The translations under genes were made by a program, and so were the position numbers. Source: CALZJC01 sp041574955 (GTDB lineage: Bacteria; Acidobacteriota; Thermoanaerobaculia; Multivoradales; JAHEKO01). From it: a DNA stretch of 10,855 nt. This document shows, in pieces, positions 1 to 6,742 of the stretch; position 1 is the stretch's first letter; each line of letters begins with the position of its first letter. The stretch is from NCBI GenBank assembly GCA_041574955.1, contig JBFGNS010000142.1:1-10855 (forward strand), in the 5' to 3' direction. The notes under the pieces are model-generated. The model searched no databases and was not told the origin of the DNA. It worked only from the letters and a program-made list of their open reading frames with translations.

Positions 1-771
1 CTGATCACCGACAAGCGGCGCGGCGGCGCCCGCCGCCCGGTCATCCGCCGGCTGGCCGGGGAGCGGGCGGCCGCCGCCCCCCGCCGCCCGGGCCGGCTGC
101 TGGTCGGCCACGGCAGCGGCTCGTTCGGTCACCGGGTGGCCGCCGAGCACGGCATCGGCGACGGCGTCACGCGGCGCCACCAGCTGCCGGGCGTGGCGCT
201 CACCCAGGCGCGTGCCGCCAGCCTCCACCGGCTGGTGGTCGAGGCTCTGATCGAGGCCGGTGCGACGCCGTTCTCGCTGGCGCCTTCGAGCTTCATGACC
301 GCCACCGCCGGCCGGCCGGTGCGGCTGCAGCTCGAGCCGCTGCTGGCGGCGCTCGACGCCGGCCTGCTGCCGGTGACCTACGGCGACGTGGTGCTGGACC
401 ACCGCCGCGGCGCCACCATCTGCTCGACCGAGACGGTGCTGCTGGCGCTCGCCGACCGGCTGGCGCGTCGCGGCCGCCGCGTGCGCCGCGCGCTCTGGCT
501 GGGCGAGACCGACGGCGTCTACGACCGCGACGGCGCGCCGGTGCCGGTGGTGAGCGCGGGCAACCTGGCGCGGGTGCTGGCGGCGGTAGAGGGCGCGGCG
601 GGTACCGACGTCACCGGCGGCATGCGCCACCGCCTGGAGAGCTGCCTGGCGCTGGCACGGCGCGGCGTCGAGTCGTGGATCCTCGACGGCCGCCAGCCGG
701 GGCGGCTGGCGGCGGCGCTGGCGGGCCGCCGCGAGTCCGGCAGCCGGGTGCCGGCGCGGGGTGGCGGTTGA
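1..771 (+). CDS. Isopentenyl phosphate kinase, 5'-truncated by window edge
   Basis: Amino-acid-kinase-fold enzyme expected to phosphorylate isopentenyl (and dimethylallyl) monophosphate to the diphosphate with ATP in the cytosol. The frame is open from base 1; 256 residues are visible and only about ten seem missing, since the first residues LITDK match the end of the family's N-terminal KLGGSxITDK motif. Numbering from base 1, HGSGSFGH (37-44) matches the substrate loop whose last His is the catalytic residue of the Methanocaldococcus enzyme. SLAPSSF, PVTYGDVVLD, GETDGVY and DVTGGM (203-208) align in order with that enzyme as I remember it. The last base of its sense codons and its TGA stop form a TTGA overlap with the next gene, so the two are probably translated together. 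Such kinases are near-universal in archaea and patchy in bacteria (for example some Chloroflexi). Another amino-acid kinase is unlikely given the FGH motif. Confidence 0.9.
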   Translation: MITDKRRGGARRPVIRRLAGERAAAAPRRPGRLLVGHGSGSFGHRVAAEHGIGDGVTRRHQLPGVALTQARAASLHRLVVEALIEAGATPFSLAPSSFMTATAGRPVRLQLEPLLAALDAGLLPVTYGDVVLDHRRGATICSTETVLLALADRLARRGRRVRRALWLGETDGVYDRDGAPVPVVSAGNLARVLAAVEGAAGTDVTGGMRHRLESCLALARRGVESWILDGRQPGRLAAALAGRRESGSRVPARGGG

Positions 772-2048
772 GCCGGGCCGGTGGGTCGCCGGTGGTGGTG
801 GTCGGAGCCGGCCCGGCCGGCTCGGTCGCCGCGGCCCGTCTGGCGCTGTCGGGAGTCGCGGTCCGGCTGCTGGAGGCGTCGGCGTTGCCGCGCGACAAGG
901 TGTGTGGCGACGTCCTGCTGCCGGAGATCGACAGCTCGCTGGCAGAGATCGGCACCGGTCTGGACGCGCTGGCGCCGGACGCCTGGCAGCTCGACGGCTG
1001 CCGCTACACGCTGGGGAGCGGGCCGGCCGTGAGCGGCCGCTTCGCCGACGCCGCCGGGCGGCTCCACCCGTGGCGGATCCTGCCGCGCCAGGTCTTCGAC
1101 GCCCGGCTGGCGCGCCACGCGGTGCGCTGCGGAGCGCGGCTCGACGAGCGGCACCGCCTGCTGCGGCTGGAGTGGGACGCCCGGCGGCGGGTCAACAAGC
1201 TGTGGGTCGCCGGCCCGCGCGGTGTCGAGCGGCTCGAGGCCCGGCTGGTGGTGGGCGCCGACGGGGCGGGCAGCCGGGTGGCGCGGGATCGCGGGCTGGC
1301 CACCGCCGCCGACCGGCGCGGCCGCCACACCTTTGTCGCGGTGAGGGGCTACGCCGACTGGCCGGTGGGCGACCGCCGCGCCACGGTGGTGACCGAGCGC
1401 GGCCTGATGCCGGGCTGTTGCTGGGTCGTGCCGCAGGCAGGCGGCCGGGCGAACGTCGGCATCGGCATGCGGGCCTGCCGCCGGGGCGAGGGGCTGAGAG
1501 CGCGCCTCGGCCGGCTGCTCGAGCGCCACGGCCTGGCGGTCGAGCCGCGCGGCGTGCGCGGCTGGCTGCTGCCGGCCGGCCACGCGCGCCGCCGTGCGGC
1601 GGCCGACGGCGTGATGCTGGTCGGCGACGCCGCCGGCCTGGTCGATCCGTTCACCGGCCACGGTATCCACACCGCGATGCGCAGCGCGCTGGCCGCCGCC
1701 GCCGTCGCGCGGCGTGCGGTGGCGGCCGGCGACTATGCCTGCGCCGGCGGCCCGCTGGCCGGCTACGAGCGCGCCTGGCGGCGCGCCATGCTCGGCGAGC
1801 TCCGCGTCGGAGGCTGGCTGCAGCGGCTGCACTCCCACCCGCTGCTGACCGCGCCGCTGGTCGCGCGCGCCGCGGCGAGCCGGCGCTGGGCCGACCGTTT
1901 CATCGGCCTCGTGGGCCACGCGATACCGCGCGCCGACGTTCTCGGCGCGGGCTTCGTGCTCGACCTCCTGCGCCCCGAAGGCGCGTGGCCGGGCGCCGGG
2001 CGATCCGCGCCGGTCCCGGACCGACCGTCAGCCCGGCGGCCCGGGTAG
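768..2048 (+). CDS. FAD-dependent geranylgeranyl reductase family protein
   Basis: Flavoprotein of the geranylgeranyl reductase / digeranylgeranylglycerophospholipid reductase / ChlP-MenJ superfamily, which saturates double bonds in prenyl chains. The TTG at 768 is chosen as start: it overlaps the upstream stop (TTGA), follows the G-rich stretch GGGGTGGCGG, and puts the Rossmann motif GAGPAG at residues 13-18; GTG at 792 or 795 would also keep the motif. The protein has 426 residues, close to the family norm. PRDKVCGDVL follows the first helix, as is usual in this family. GDAAGLVDPFTGHGI begins at residue 286 and is the second FAD-binding motif. The family's YxWxFP...GxG substrate motif appears as CCWVVP (217-222) followed by GIG (231-233), so both aromatic positions are lost. 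Substrate could be a menaquinone side chain, a carotenoid precursor or a prenyl alcohol or lipid; the sequence does not decide. The 3' end overlaps the convergent gene by 21 bp. Confidence 0.82.
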   Translation: MSRAGGSPVVVVGAGPAGSVAAARLALSGVAVRLLEASALPRDKVCGDVLLPEIDSSLAEIGTGLDALAPDAWQLDGCRYTLGSGPAVSGRFADAAGRLHPWRILPRQVFDARLARHAVRCGARLDERHRLLRLEWDARRRVNKLWVAGPRGVERLEARLVVGADGAGSRVARDRGLATAADRRGRHTFVAVRGYADWPVGDRRATVVTERGLMPGCCWVVPQAGGRANVGIGMRACRRGEGLRARLGRLLERHGLAVEPRGVRGWLLPAGHARRRAAADGVMLVGDAAGLVDPFTGHGIHTAMRSALAAAAVARRAVAAGDYACAGGPLAGYERAWRRAMLGELRVGGWLQRLHSHPLLTAPLVARAAASRRWADRFIGLVGHAIPRADVLGAGFVLDLLRPEGAWPGAGRSAPVPDRPSARRPG

Positions 2049-3080
2049 GCCGACCTCCGGCAGCGCGAAGCCGACGCGGGCGGCGACCCGCTCGGCGATC
2101 CGCTGCTTCTCCTCGAGGCTGAGGTAGTGGTTGCCGGCGAACGGATCGTAGGCGGCGGCTTCGATCTTGTTCAGCGCCTGGTCGTAGATCTCCACGATGA
2201 GCTCGAGGATGAACGCGCAGTCGGGCGACAGCTCGCCGTTGAGCGGCAGCAGGCACTGCCGGCCGCGATCCCGCGCCCGCCGCGCCCGCGTCGCCAGCTC
2301 GGCGGCCAGGGCGCGCACCGGCTCGCCGGCTCGGCTTCGCTCGAGATCCTCGCGCAGCATCCGCTCGTCCAGGCCGAAGCTCTCGAGATCGTCGCGCGCG
2401 ACGTACAGCAGACCCGAGCTGCCGGTCGCCAGGTCACGCGCCATGTCGCGCAGGATATGGGTGAGGTAGCAGAAGATGCCGAGCTGCCGGCCGGCGGCGA
2501 TCAGGTCGAACCGCGCCGGCAGGGTGTAGACGCCGGCCGCGGCGCGCTCGCGGGAGGCGACCAGATCGAGGTAGATCGAGGTCGGTGCCACGCTGGCGCC
2601 CTCGGCGTAGGCCAGGAAGCCCCGGTAGCTGTCGAACCGCTCCTGGCCGATGTCGCGGTGCATCGCCGCGAAGAAGTTCTCCCACAGCGAGAGCGGGAAC
2701 GGAAACCGCTGCATAGCCGCCGCCACCGCGGCCAGCAGCCGCTCGGCTTGCGGCATCTCGCAGAGCTCCGCCAGGCGCGCCGGCGGCGCGCCGTCGGCGA
2801 GCGCTGCCATCAGCCCCGCCTGCCAGGCGTCGAGCACGGCGTGCTCCCGCGCCGCGTCGACCGAGCCGGCCGCGCCGTCCTGCGGCAGGGCGTCGATCCG
2901 GTCGTCGATCACCCGCATCAGGGCGTACAGCGCGCAGAAAGCGGCGTACTTCTCCGCATCGGCGAAGAAGCAGCTCGTCAGGTACAGGTTGTTGAGGTCG
3001 TTGGCGGCGATCGACTCGGCGAACCGGTCGAGGGCGACCGCCCGCCCGTCACCGGCCGGGACGGCGGACCCGCCACTCAT
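2028..3080 (-). CDS. Squalene/phytoene synthase family protein
   Basis: Trans-isoprenyl diphosphate synthase of the head-to-head type (350 residues), expected to condense two farnesyl or two geranylgeranyl diphosphates to squalene, dehydrosqualene or phytoene. Both Mg-diphosphate-binding aspartate motifs are intact: DDRID at 59-63 and DMARD at 212-216, spaced as in the family. Between them, where CrtB/HpnD proteins usually have a YCxxVAGxVG-like segment, this protein has YAEGASVAP (158-166), so it belongs to a less familiar subgroup and the product cannot be named. The ATG at 3080 is chosen because family similarity begins shortly after it; the frame stays open far upstream but looks non-coding there. 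No convincing Shine-Dalgarno sequence is seen. It is transcribed toward the reductase gene and overlaps its 3' end. A candidate extended -10 lies about 180 nt upstream. Confidence 0.83.
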   Translation of the reverse strand: MSGGSAVPAGDGRAVALDRFAESIAANDLNNLYLTSCFFADAEKYAAFCALYALMRVIDDRIDALPQDGAAGSVDAAREHAVLDAWQAGLMAALADGAPPARLAELCEMPQAERLLAAVAAAMQRFPFPLSLWENFFAAMHRDIGQERFDSYRGFLAYAEGASVAPTSIYLDLVASRERAAAGVYTLPARFDLIAAGRQLGIFCYLTHILRDMARDLATGSSGLLYVARDDLESFGLDERMLREDLERSRAGEPVRALAAELATRARRARDRGRQCLLPLNGELSPDCAFILELIVEIYDQALNKIEAAAYDPFAGNHYLSLEEKQRIAERVAARVGFALPEVGLPGPPG

Positions 3081-3369
3081 GGCAGCACCGCGCCTGCCCG
3101 CTGCAGCGTCTCGAGAATCGACGGTGCGGTCGGCATGCCCTGTGGTGAGGTTCCTTTGGGGTCCGGTCGGAGGCCGGAGGGGGCTCGCGGCGGCGCCGCG
3201 CGCGGGAGCTGGCCGCGCCGGCGAGCGCCCTGGCGGCGCCGTGGGCTTGATTAGAATGAGTCTAGCACCGGGCAGCGACCACCAGGCTCGCCCCCCGGTT
3301 CGCCCCCCTCCACCCCGTGCCCGCGAAACGATAGCAGATGCTCTGGAGCGGCTCCTGACCCGGCGGGCG
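3081..3369. other. Divergent intergenic region
   Basis: A 289-bp region between the divergent prenyl synthase and esterase genes. It contains an AT-richer pocket around 3246-3267 with candidate promoters in both directions, a decamer GGCGGCGCCG present twice (3189-3198 and 3232-3241), and a small inverted repeat GGAGC-G-GCTCC at 3345-3355 just ahead of the esterase start. No credible gene or structured RNA was recognised. Confidence 0.5.
3251..3267. promoter_or_regulatory. Overlapping divergent extended -10 candidates
   Basis: On the + strand TTGA is followed by TTAGAAT (3251-3257), so the hexamer TAGAAT (3252-3257) matches the sigma70 -10 consensus at five of six bases and points to the esterase-UbiD operon. 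On the - strand TGC plus TAGACT (3267 down to 3259) has the extended -10 form TGnTAnnnT and points to the prenyl synthase. No good -35 box is found for either. The elements are nearly adjacent, so RNA polymerase could probably not use both at once. This rests on motif shape in an otherwise G+C-dominated spacer; start sites are not known. Confidence 0.4.
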
Positions 3370-4905
3370 ATGCGATCACGGCCAGAGCCGGTGGCCGCCG
3401 GCGTCGCCGTGGCCTTGGTCTGGGCGCTGCTCTGCGCCGGCGTCCGGACGGCGGCCGCGGCCGGCGGCGCGGGCGGCGTGGTGCTCGGTCCGGATCTCGA
3501 GCCGGTGGCCGGCGCGCAGGTCGCTCTGACCCGCGAGGCGGCCGCCGGTTCCGGGCCGGCCGCCGAGCGGCGGACGGTGGCGGCCGGCGCCGACGGTCGC
3601 TGGCGGCTCGACGGGCTGACCGAGGGCGCCTGGCGGATCCGGATCGAGGCGCCCGGCTTCCACCCCGCCGAAGGCGCGATCGCGGTGGCGGCGGGTGAGC
3701 CGCCGCTCGAGGTCCGGCTGCGGTCGCTGGAGGAGATCCCGCCGGGCGCCGAACCGCCCGCAGCCGAGACCGTGCTGGCCTGGCTCGAGCGCGGCAACGA
3801 GCTGCTGGCCGCCGGCCGCGCCGCCGAGGCGCGCGCCGAGTTCGAGCGCGCCCTGCCGCTGGTGCCGCCGGCCGAGCGCCCCCAGCTGCTGCGCGCCATC
3901 GCCCGCACCCACTGGCTGGAGGAGGGCTGGGCCGAGACCCTCGAGACGCTCGAGCAGGCGGTGGCCGCCGACCCGGGCGACGCCGAGAGCCGCGAGCTGC
4001 TCGCCGCGGTGCTCGGGGCGCTCGGCCGGGCCGGCGACCTGGACGCGGTCCTCGAGCGGGCGGCGGCGGCCGCCGCACCCGCCCGGCCGCCGGTCGAGCC
4101 GCCGCGTGCCGGCCGCGCCGGCCGCTACCGCACCCGTTTCGGCGCCGCCTCGCCGCTGTCCGGGATCGACACCTACCGCCGCCGCTTCGCGCTCGACCGG
4201 GACGAGATCGAGCGCGTGGACCCCGCCGCCGGCCGCTACGATCCCGCCGCCGAGAGCTTCGAGGTCTACGTGCCGCCCGGCGAGCCGCCGGCCGATGGCT
4301 GGGGGCTGGTGGTGTGGATCAGCCCGAGCGGCCGGGGCGGCTTCACCAGCCCCGAGATCCAGGCGGTGCTCGACGAGCGGCGGCTGATCTGGTGCGGCGC
4401 CGACGGCGCCGGCAACCGCCGGCACTCGTGGTACCGCGTCGCGCTGGCGCTCGACGCCGCCCACCACATCGCGCGCCTCTACCCGATCGATCCCGCCCGC
4501 GTCTACGCCGCCGGCTACTCGGGCGGCGGCCGCGTCGCCAGCTCGCTGGTGCTGCTCTACCCCGAGCTGTTTCGCGGCGGCCTGTTCCTGATGGGGGTCA
4601 ACTTCTACCGCCCGATCCCGATCCCCGACCGGCCGGGTAGCAGCTGGGCGCCGCGCTTCCCGCCGCCGCCGGCGGAGGAGCTCGCGGCGATCCGCCACGG
4701 CAGCCGGCTGGTGCTGGTCACCGGCGCGCTCGACTTCAACCGCGCCGAGACCCGGCGGGTGCACGAGGAGCTGGTGGCGGACGGTTTCGCCGGCGCGACC
4801 TACCTCGAGGTGCCCGGCATCGGGCACTACGACCGGCTGGACCGGGCGTGGCTGGAGCGCGCCTTCGCCGCGCTCGACGCTCCGCCGCCGGCGGGAGGTA
4901 GCTGA
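3370..4905 (+). CDS. Exported esterase with regulatory-like and TPR domains
   Basis: A 511-residue multidomain protein. The N-terminus (MRSRPEP, then a hydrophobic stretch VAAGVAVALVWALLCAG and an AAAA end) looks like a Sec signal peptide without a proper lipobox, so export to periplasm or surface is expected. Residues ~34-116 resemble a carboxypeptidase-regulatory-like beta-sandwich (VxGAQV, DGRWRLDGL, APGFHP). Residues ~132-232 contain TPR-like helices (LAAGRAAEARAEFERAL; AVAADPGDAE). Residues ~297-511 form an alpha/beta hydrolase related to PHB-depolymerase/feruloyl-type esterases: GYSGG with nucleophile Ser384, likely acid Asp455 in GALDFN, and His486 in GIGHYD. The ATG at 3370 is chosen because it begins the signal peptide; an in-frame ATG at 3256 lies within the candidate promoter. 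The substrate is unknown. It is followed after 4 nt by the UbiD gene, whose ribosome binding site lies inside this gene's 3' end. Confidence 0.78.
   Translation: MRSRPEPVAAGVAVALVWALLCAGVRTAAAAGGAGGVVLGPDLEPVAGAQVALTREAAAGSGPAAERRTVAAGADGRWRLDGLTEGAWRIRIEAPGFHPAEGAIAVAAGEPPLEVRLRSLEEIPPGAEPPAAETVLAWLERGNELLAAGRAAEARAEFERALPLVPPAERPQLLRAIARTHWLEEGWAETLETLEQAVAADPGDAESRELLAAVLGALGRAGDLDAVLERAAAAAAPARPPVEPPRAGRAGRYRTRFGAASPLSGIDTYRRRFALDRDEIERVDPAAGRYDPAAESFEVYVPPGEPPADGWGLVVWISPSGRGGFTSPEIQAVLDERRLIWCGADGAGNRRHSWYRVALALDAAHHIARLYPIDPARVYAAGYSGGGRVASSLVLLYPELFRGGLFLMGVNFYRPIPIPDRPGSSWAPRFPPPPAEELAAIRHGSRLVLVTGALDFNRAETRRVHEELVADGFAGATYLEVPGIGHYDRLDRAWLERAFAALDAPPPAGGS
4893..4899 (+). promoter_or_regulatory. 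Ribosome binding site for the UbiD gene
   Basis: GGGAGGT lies ten bases ahead of the ATG at 4910 and inside the last codons of the esterase gene, which stops at 4905. This fixes the UbiD start and suggests the two genes share a transcript and may be translationally coupled. Confidence 0.75.
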
Positions 4906-4909
4906 GCCG

Positions 4910-6718
4910 ATGGCCGCCGAGAGCTTCCCCGACCTGCGCTCGTTCGTCGAGCAGCTGCGCCGCGACGGCGACCTGGCGGTGATCGAGGCGCCGGTCGATC
5001 CCGACCAGGAGGTGGCGGAGGTCCACCGGCGGGTGATAGCCGCCGGCGGCCCGGCGCTGCTGTTCGAGCGCGTCGGCGACGCCGAGCTGCCGCTGGTCAC
5101 CAACCTGTTCGGCACCGCGCGCCGTGCCGAGCTGGCGTTCGGCCGCCGGCCGTTCCGCCTCGTCCGGCGGGTGGCCGCGCTGGCGCACGAGCTGCTGCCG
5201 CCCACCCCGGGCAAGCTGTGGGGAGCGCGCGACGTGGCCCGCGATCTGCTGCGGGTGGGTCTCAAGCGGCGCCGCCGCGGGCCGGTGCTCGAGCAGGTGA
5301 CCGACCGGGTGGACCTCGGCCGGCTGCCGGCGCTGACCACCTGGCCGGAGGACGGCGGCCCGTTCATCACCCTCGGCATGGTCTACACCGAACACCCGGA
5401 CGGGCTGGGCCACAACCTGGGGCTCTACCGGCTGCAGGTGCACGACCGCCGCACCACCGGCATGCACTGGCAGATCGGCAAGGGCGGCGGCTTCCACTAC
5501 GACGTCGCCGAGCGGCGCGGCCAGCCGCTGCCGGTGACGGTCTTCCTCGGCGGGCCGCCGGCGTTGCTGCTGTCGGCCATCGCGCCGCTGCCGGAGAACG
5601 TGCCCGAGCTGATGCTGGCGTCGCTCATCGCCGGCGGCAAGCTGCCGGTTTGCACCGGGCCGGCCGGCCACCCGGTGCCGGCGGGAGCCGAGCTGGTGCT
5701 GAGCGGGGTGGTGCCGCCCGGCCGGCGCCGGCTGGAGGGCCCGTTCGGCGACCACTACGGCTACTACTCGCTGCGCCACGACTATCCGGTGTTCGAGGTG
5801 GAGCGGTTGGCGCGTCGCCGCGACGCGCTGTTTCCCGCCACCGTGGTGGGCAAGCCGCGGCAGGAGGACTTCTTCATCGGCGACCTGCTGCAGGAGCTGC
5901 TGTCGCCGCTGTTCCCGCTGGTCATGCCGGGGGTGGTCGACCTGTGGTCGTACGGCGAGACCGGCTACCACTCGCTGGCGGCGGCGGTGGTGCGCGAGCG
6001 GTACCGGCGCGAGGCGATGGTCTCCGCCTTCCGCATCCTCGGCGAGGGCCAGCTGGCGCTGACCAAGTTCCTGCTGGTGACCGACCGGCCGGTGGACCTC
6101 AGGGACTTTCCGGCCACCCTCGAGCATCTGCTGGCGCGCACCCACGCCGAGACCGACCTGTTCGTCTTCTCGAACCTCGCCATGGACACCCTCGACTACA
6201 CCGGGCCGCGGGTCAACGAGGGCTCGAAGGGAGTCTGGCTGGGCCTGGGCGAGGCGGTACGCGAGCTGCCGCGTGAGTTCCAGGCCGCCGAGCTGCCCGC
6301 CGGGGTGGACGAGGTGCGCGTCTTCTGCCCCGGCTGCCTGGTGGTCGGCGGACCGCGCTTCGCCGACGAGCCGGGGGCCGGCGAGCGGCTGGCGGCGGCG
6401 CCGCAGTTCGCCGACTGGCAGCTGGTGGTGGTGACCGACGAGCCGCGCCGCGCCGCGGCCTCGCCGGCCAACTTCCTGTGGACCACCTTCACTCGCTTCG
6501 AGCCGGCGGCCGACATCCATGCCGCCGCGCGCCGGCCGGTGCGCAACCACCTGGCGCTGCGGCCGCCGATCGTGATCGACGCGCGGCTCAAGCCCGGCTT
6601 CCCGGACGAGCTCCACTGCGACCCCGAGGTGGCGGCGCGGGTGGGGCGGCGGTGGCGGGAGTACTTTCCGGGTGGTGGCGTCGAGATGGGGGACTCCGAG
6701 CGCGGGCACCTGGACTAG
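4910..6718 (+). CDS. UbiD-family prenylated-FMN decarboxylase
   Basis: Cytosolic non-oxidative decarboxylase of the UbiD superfamily, which uses prenylated FMN made by UbiX. The 602-residue length is greater than that of E. coli UbiD and nearer the long menaquinone-type homologues, for example in Helicobacter. Arg174 in LGLYRLQV, Glu276 and Asp281 in EGPFGDHYGYY correspond to the Arg-Glu-Glu catalytic network of fungal Fdc1; Asp at the third place is, as I recall, also found in E. coli UbiD. MHWQIGKGGGFHY and KPRQEDFFIGDLLQELLSP are further family-type segments. The enzyme should therefore be active if prFMN is supplied, but no UbiX gene is in the window. Possible roles: futalosine-type menaquinone synthesis, decarboxylation of anhydromevalonate phosphate (suggested by the nearby isopentenyl phosphate kinase), or an aromatic or acrylic acid decarboxylase working with the upstream esterase. 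Family assignment is firm; substrate is open. Confidence 0.9.
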   Translation: MAAESFPDLRSFVEQLRRDGDLAVIEAPVDPDQEVAEVHRRVIAAGGPALLFERVGDAELPLVTNLFGTARRAELAFGRRPFRLVRRVAALAHELLPPTPGKLWGARDVARDLLRVGLKRRRRGPVLEQVTDRVDLGRLPALTTWPEDGGPFITLGMVYTEHPDGLGHNLGLYRLQVHDRRTTGMHWQIGKGGGFHYDVAERRGQPLPVTVFLGGPPALLLSAIAPLPENVPELMLASLIAGGKLPVCTGPAGHPVPAGAELVLSGVVPPGRRRLEGPFGDHYGYYSLRHDYPVFEVERLARRRDALFPATVVGKPRQEDFFIGDLLQELLSPLFPLVMPGVVDLWSYGETGYHSLAAAVVRERYRREAMVSAFRILGEGQLALTKFLLVTDRPVDLRDFPATLEHLLARTHAETDLFVFSNLAMDTLDYTGPRVNEGSKGVWLGLGEAVRELPREFQAAELPAGVDEVRVFCPGCLVVGGPRFADEPGAGERLAAAPQFADWQLVVVTDEPRRAAASPANFLWTTFTRFEPAADIHAAARRPVRNHLALRPPIVIDARLKPGFPDELHCDPEVAARVGRRWREYFPGGGVEMGDSERGHLD

Positions 6719-6742
6719 GGGGTCGCGCGCGCTGCTCGCCGC

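Noticed and set aside
675..767. ATG at 675 as start of the geranylgeranyl reductase
   Set aside because: It would add 31 Pro/Gly/Arg-rich residues before the FAD motif and overlap the kinase gene by 97 bp. The TTG at 768 gives the normal short N-terminus and a typical coupling overlap.
519..1919. Long open frame on the - strand opposite the kinase and reductase genes
   Set aside because: The translation is Arg/Ala/Gln/Pro/His-rich low-complexity text with no family motif, as expected opposite a G+C-rich gene. The + strand here carries clear kinase and FAD motifs.
2650..3369. Upstream starts for the esterase gene, including ATG at 3256
   Set aside because: The ATG at 3256 falls in the proposed -10 box, and more distal starts overlap the antisense prenyl synthase. 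The signal peptide begins at the ATG at 3370.
3081..3908. N-terminal extension of the prenyl synthase frame on the - strand
   Set aside because: The added sequence is Ser/Ala/Arg/Pro-rich and runs through the candidate promoters and into the coding part of the divergent esterase gene. Family similarity starts after the ATG at 3080.
3376..6709. Two long - strand frames opposite the esterase and UbiD genes
   Set aside because: Same composition artefact; no recognisable domain, while the + strand frames have complete catalytic motifs and a ribosome binding site.
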